Assembly (NCBI GenBank): GCA_035430965.1
Contig: DAOMHQ010000220.1
Location: 1 to 7,828 of the forward strand
Reading direction: 5' to 3'
DNA from: JAKPRU01 sp029568995
GTDB taxonomy: Bacteria; Hinthialibacterota; Hinthialibacteria; Hinthialibacterales; JAKPRU01
Length of the DNA stretch: 7,828 nucleotides
Position numbers and translations under genes: made by a program. The notes below the pieces were generated by a model. The model had not been told where the DNA came from. It made no database searches and saw only the letters and a list, made by a program, of their open reading frames with translations. Shown here piece by piece: positions 4,403 through 7,828 of the stretch. The stretch's first letter is position 1; every line of letters starts with the position of its first letter.

Positions 4403-7400
4403 TCACTCATAGTAGACCGTAATGTGCGCTTCTCCCCGGAGGTTCTCCAACACGACCCATTCCTTTTCAGGGTTGAAACGAGTGTATTCCCGATCATTTA
4501 CAAGACAACGCACCATTCGTTTCTCTTCGGGATGTCGAAACCGCGCACAGATCGTCTTCGGCGGATTGCGTTTCGGTGGATCGACGATCATGCGAATAAA
4601 GCCGTCGCTTAGATGAGACTCCATGCGCACGCTCATCCGTCCGAAACAGGTCGTGGCATCTTTGATGCAGACTGTCTGTCCATCCGCCAGCCAGTACCGT
4701 GGGATGGCCGCGCCAAGCCATAGTTCGTCATCGCGTTCCTCGACGAACATCAGCCGGAGCCAATAGGTGGAATTGGCCTCATCCGAAGTCTTGTAGTGAT
4801 CGCCTCGCCAATCGCCGATATTCGGCAGGGCATGTTCCGTCATCATGCGCGTGTCGGGGAAATAGCTCACTGCAAACGCATTGAAATAGGCACGGAGATA
4901 ATGACTGGCCTCATCTCGCAATAAATACGGAATGGGATTGCAGAGCAAATTAGCCTGCATGGATATCCCGCCACGACTGAACCAGAATCGGTCGAAGTCC
5001 TCGCCGGTCAGGTTGTATCCATATTGTTCCGACAGATACAGATTGTCCTCGAAATCCTGAATGATCCATGTGGAGGAACGGTCCCACGGTTCCAGGAGTC
5101 CACAGCGCACCAGATGAATGGCCCCTTCCAGCGTCTCGGTAATCCAGCCGAACGAACGGCCCCGCCGGTGCACATCGGGCGGAATGTGCGGAATCCATCG
5201 CCCGTCACGCAGGCGAACCACCGGGGAACGACGCATCGCCTCGGTAAACGCAGTCAATATGTCATTTCGGTAGTTCTCCGCATCCGCCAATAATCGGTCG
5301 GCCTCCGGGTGTCCGATTTCCTTTAACGCGCTCGCAGCATTTCTCATGCCCCACCAGCTGTAGACATTGGTAGAGAGCCAGCAACGCCAGTCGCCGATAT
5401 CTTCCAGACGTCCCGGCGGTAACAGGCCCCGCTCAATCGCCCGGATAGGGCTGCTTTCGGCGATTTCTTTCGTGCGCTGTCTCTCCCGGATAATCCAATC
5501 GCACCCTTTCACAAGGTATGGCGCAGCGTGTTGAAGCCATGCGACATCTCGCGTGTACCAGTAGTGTTCTCCCATGCACCACAGAATCCACCCATGGTGT
5601 TGATTATATCCACCGGATTCGTACCCTCCCGCGCCGTAAAACTGCCCCTCCTTCGTGGAATAATCCCCCGGAAGCCCCACCGTTCCCTGATAGTGCAGCC
5701 AGGTCTCCAGGGCACGCTCCGCGACCTTCCCGTAACCCCGTCGATCCAGATCGCTGATCATCATACAGGATTCATTGCTATAGACTCCGTAATGGAATGT
5801 CCCGACTTTGCACATGTAGCGGTCGCTCTCTCCGACCTCGCGTTCCGTATTGATCAGGAGATGAACGATATGCGCCTTATAGAAATCATTAATCATCGGT
5901 TCCGGAGTGTCGATCCGCGCTCCCGCATTCACACGGTTCTCCCAATATCCTTTGACCGCATCATAGGACTTCGAAAAATCCAACGATTTGAGTTCCTCCC
6001 ATTCCTTCGGTTCGGTGAGTGTGACAAAAGGAATGGCGAGGAAAAACTCTAATCTGTCACGCGACGGCGGCATCGAAGCACCGTATTCCAAGCGCCCATC
6101 GACGGTTTTCCAGAGATCCGAATATGTGGAATCTTCCGAGAACATCCTCATTCTTAGCCGTTTCTGATCCCCGCGTGATCCATAGACAAATTCATCCTCT
6201 GTGGAGAGCGACTCGGAACCGGCCTCATCGGAAATCGACATAGTTAGATGAGGCTCCCAGGGAACGTCCTTCTCACGTTCAATCTCAAAGCGCAGCATCA
6301 TCACAAGCGGATCAACCGCCCGGATTCGTTCTCCCGATTCTGGGACTCCCCGCAACGGCGTCACAAACGCCGTCTGCCGATACCGAACGCCGGAGTCGCT
6401 CCAGGTGCTCACAATAATCGGCAAGTACCCGTCCTCCGGGTGGCGTTCGACGAGACGAGACTGCGGAAGACCGAAGTTATAGCGAATCGTCGTCCCTTCC
6501 CATTGGCACTTCTGAGTGTCTTTGCCGGGCAGTTTCGTAATCCAATTCTTCAGACACGCGACCGCTCCATGTTCGTTCAATTCAAAATGTTGTCGCCCAC
6601 CCTCAAAACTCAGCGGTATATAGTGAGGTTCCTTTGCCGGGGTATCGCTCCATGCCCGGGTAAACGTCTGCTCCAGCATACCCGAGACGCGGCTGTAAAG
6701 GTCCGCTTTCCCGCTTTCTTTCATAGCCGCAACAGCCTGGTCGTACGTGACCGATTCTCCGGTCTTCCGCACCAGAACACCGAAGTCCGGGATGGCGATC
6801 TGTTTCCATTGAATCAGGTCGGTGGGAGCAAAGGAAAAGGTCTCGTGGCTGCAGCGCACCGTGATCACGGTCTCGTCGAAGGAATTGTATCCCGGAGTAT
6901 CGGCGTACAGAATTTCGGCACGCACACCCTCCACGTTTCCATGAACTGTGGAACGCCAGGAGCCGTCTGCGTTCATTGCGATTCGGCTCTCCGACGAAAC
7001 AGGTTGAACGGATTTCACAATGCCGTTGAACGCCTGCACGCTTCCATCCCATGTCTGGGATTCGGTCGCGGTTCCTCCCCAGAAAACGTCGAATGAGATC
7101 GACTTCCACTCTGAATCCGTAAAGGCACGGAACTGCTCAATCGCGGGCAATTTCGTCCGCGCCAGGATCCGAAGTTTCATTGTCGTTCGATAGGTTGCAG
7201 GAAAATCCTGGAGATCCGGGAACTCCTTCTCATTCAACGGATTGAAAGTGAATATCAGGGCATTCTTCTGAACCTCAATCCGAGAGTCTGCCGTTTTCCA
7301 CTGGCCCTGAAACCAGTCGCCGATATCCAGCCACCCGGAGCCTCCCGCCCCGGAAGGCTGGTCGCGAGGAATTCGCCGCTTCGGCCACTGGGATTGCCAA

Positions 7401-7714
7401 TACTCCAGCTGAATCGAATCGGCGTCGGGCATTTCCCTGTCCGATGCGAAGGTTACGACCACTTGGAAAATGTCTCGCGAGTCTTCCCAAATCACACCGT
7501 AATCGCGGCCCTGGTCATCCCAGTGCATCACTTCACCATAGGGCACAACATCCATCGCGTCTCCTTCACCGATAGAAGAATCCGGAGCGGGCAGATCCCC
7601 GCCAACCGATGAAATGGCAATGCTACCGGACAGAATCAGAAACACACAGACAGGCCAATGCGAGAACAAGTGATTCACGGGTGCTCCGCCGTTCTGGTTT
7701 GCTAATGTTGTCAT
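4403..7714 (-). CDS. Large exported six-hairpin (alpha/alpha)6 glycosidase-like protein (about 1,103 aa)
   Basis: This is a probable secreted carbohydrate-active enzyme; substrate unknown. Numbering from the ATG at 7714: residues 1-39 hold an extended Sec-type signal with hydrophobic core WPVCVFLILSGSIAISSVGG. Residues 50-235 look like a beta-rich carbohydrate-binding or DOMON-like module ending in VFWGG and WDGSVQAFNGIVKSV. Residues 240-570 are beta-sandwich-like. Residues 580-970 resemble the helical toroid of six-hairpin glycosidases: DFYKAHIVHLLINTE, GDYSTKEGQFYGAGGYESGG, NQHHGWILWCMGEHYWYT, GLLPPGRLEDIGDWRCW, LADAENYRNDILTAF and GWITETLEGAIHLV. Residues 975-1103 form a C-terminal beta-domain with AIPRYWLADGQTV and VDPPKRNPPKTICARFRHPE. 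The GDYSTKEG, LEDIGDW and ITETLEG acidic residues are candidates for the catalytic acid and base; I cannot assign them. No GH family can be named with confidence. The start is supported by GGAGGA at 7725-7730; GTG at 7717 is an alternative. The gene converges on tRNA-Arg, and no clear terminator is seen. Confidence 0.85.
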   Translation of the reverse strand: MTTLANQNGGAPVNHLFSHWPVCVFLILSGSIAISSVGGDLPAPDSSIGEGDAMDVVPYGEVMHWDDQGRDYGVIWEDSRDIFQVVVTFASDREMPDADSIQLEYWQSQWPKRRIPRDQPSGAGGSGWLDIGDWFQGQWKTADSRIEVQKNALIFTFNPLNEKEFPDLQDFPATYRTTMKLRILARTKLPAIEQFRAFTDSEWKSISFDVFWGGTATESQTWDGSVQAFNGIVKSVQPVSSESRIAMNADGSWRSTVHGNVEGVRAEILYADTPGYNSFDETVITVRCSHETFSFAPTDLIQWKQIAIPDFGVLVRKTGESVTYDQAVAAMKESGKADLYSRVSGMLEQTFTRAWSDTPAKEPHYIPLSFEGGRQHFELNEHGAVACLKNWITKLPGKDTQKCQWEGTTIRYNFGLPQSRLVERHPEDGYLPIIVSTWSDSGVRYRQTAFVTPLRGVPESGERIRAVDPLVMMLRFEIEREKDVPWEPHLTMSISDEAGSESLSTEDEFVYGSRGDQKRLRMRMFSEDSTYSDLWKTVDGRLEYGASMPPSRDRLEFFLAIPFVTLTEPKEWEELKSLDFSKSYDAVKGYWENRVNAGARIDTPEPMINDFYKAHIVHLLINTEREVGESDRYMCKVGTFHYGVYSNESCMMISDLDRRGYGKVAERALETWLHYQGTVGLPGDYSTKEGQFYGAGGYESGGYNQHHGWILWCMGEHYWYTRDVAWLQHAAPYLVKGCDWIIRERQRTKEIAESSPIRAIERGLLPPGRLEDIGDWRCWLSTNVYSWWGMRNAASALKEIGHPEADRLLADAENYRNDILTAFTEAMRRSPVVRLRDGRWIPHIPPDVHRRGRSFGWITETLEGAIHLVRCGLLEPWDRSSTWIIQDFEDNLYLSEQYGYNLTGEDFDRFWFSRGGISMQANLLCNPIPYLLRDEASHYLRAYFNAFAVSYFPDTRMMTEHALPNIGDWRGDHYKTSDEANSTYWLRLMFVEERDDELWLGAAIPRYWLADGQTVCIKDATTCFGRMSVRMESHLSDGFIRMIVDPPKRNPPKTICARFRHPEEKRMVRCLVNDREYTRFNPEKEWVVLENLRGEAHITVYYE

Positions 7715-7724
7715 CACGAGACAT

Positions 7725-7730
7725 TCCTCC
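7725..7730 (-). promoter_or_regulatory. Shine-Dalgarno GGAGGA that decides the glycosidase-like gene start
   Basis: GGAGGA lies ten bases before ATG 7714 and seven before an in-frame GTG at 7717, just ahead of the signal peptide. The longer frame opening at ATG 7786 would place charged, non-signal residues before the hydrophobic core and begins within repeat-like sequence, so it is unlikely. Confidence 0.7.
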
Positions 7731-7782
7731 GAAGAATCTTTAACAAAGAGAACGTCACTTCCCATGAGCCGTACCCATCCCG

Positions 7783-7828
7783 TCATCGCGAGGAGCCGCC
7801 CGGAGTCTGCGAAGGGCCGCGACGTGGC
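7783..7828. repeat. Start of a GTCAT(C/T)GCGAGGAGC-type dispersed intergenic repeat, cut by the window edge
   Basis: The segment opens CGTCATCGCGAGGAGCCG and continues CGAAGGGCCGCGACGTGGC. It resembles the common intergenic repeat CGTCATTGCGAGGAGCGAAGCGACG... found in many bacterial genomes. It runs off the right edge, so its full length and partner arm are unseen. Confidence 0.5.

Noticed and set aside
4212..4406. A 64-codon minus-strand frame with GAIRTRDLRIRNPSLYPTELQA
   Set aside because: This is the familiar spurious translation of the reverse strand of a tRNA-Arg gene.
5528..7096. Plus-strand frames of 174 and 282 codons inside the glycosidase-like gene
   Set aside because: They are codon-aligned antisense shadows of the minus-strand gene, with no SD and no recognisable domain.
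7715..7786. Upstream start of the glycosidase-like gene at 7786
   Set aside because: No SD precedes it, it begins in repeat-like DNA, and it would put 24 extra charged residues before the signal peptide, while a good SD lies next to 7714.

Overview
The window looks like a chromosomal contig from an uncultured, free-living bacterium with moderately high GC. Nothing in it is diagnostic of a phylum. A very large secreted six-hairpin (alpha/alpha)6 glycosidase-like protein, a secreted propeller-like protein, tandem TTCATCC heptamers and several families of dispersed intergenic repeats together resemble PVC-group or related candidate-phylum genomes. That placement is an inference only.

Layout from left to right. 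The window opens with the C-terminal end of a receiver (REC) domain on the plus strand (2-220). A pyrimidine-rich stretch carrying seven perfect TTCATCC repeats follows. Next is a strong minus-strand terminator (367-401) that closes a 491-codon minus-strand gene (425-1900) for a secreted, probably beta-propeller-like protein of unknown function. This gene has a good Shine-Dalgarno sequence and, about 250 bases upstream, a near-consensus promoter, which implies a long GC-rich leader with hairpins. A small minus-strand hypothetical ORF (2250-2582) lies upstream of that.

In the centre, a plus-strand unit holds a group-2-like sigma-70 family factor (2899-3747) and adenine phosphoribosyltransferase (apt, from 3792), 44 bases apart and probably co-transcribed. 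The sigma gene has a good TTGACA/CATAAT promoter whose -35 box is the right half of a perfect 14-bp palindrome. The apt gene is interrupted by exactly 100 N, a scaffold gap that hides its catalytic core. The real missing stretch is probably about 300 bases. Two dispersed-repeat hairpins and a tRNA-Arg(CCT) gene follow.

The right half is one huge minus-strand gene (4403-7714, about 1,103 codons) for an exported six-hairpin glycosidase-like protein that converges on the tRNA. The right edge of the window resembles another dispersed intergenic repeat.

In functional terms the window combines housekeeping (sigma factor, purine salvage, tRNA) with two exported proteins suited to polysaccharide degradation or surface life. 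I see no mobile element, CRISPR array, defence island or obviously new multi-gene system. The most interesting items are the uncharacterised exported proteins, the palindrome on the sigma-gene promoter, the long leader, and a 17-bp exact repeat flanking the central 2 kb.
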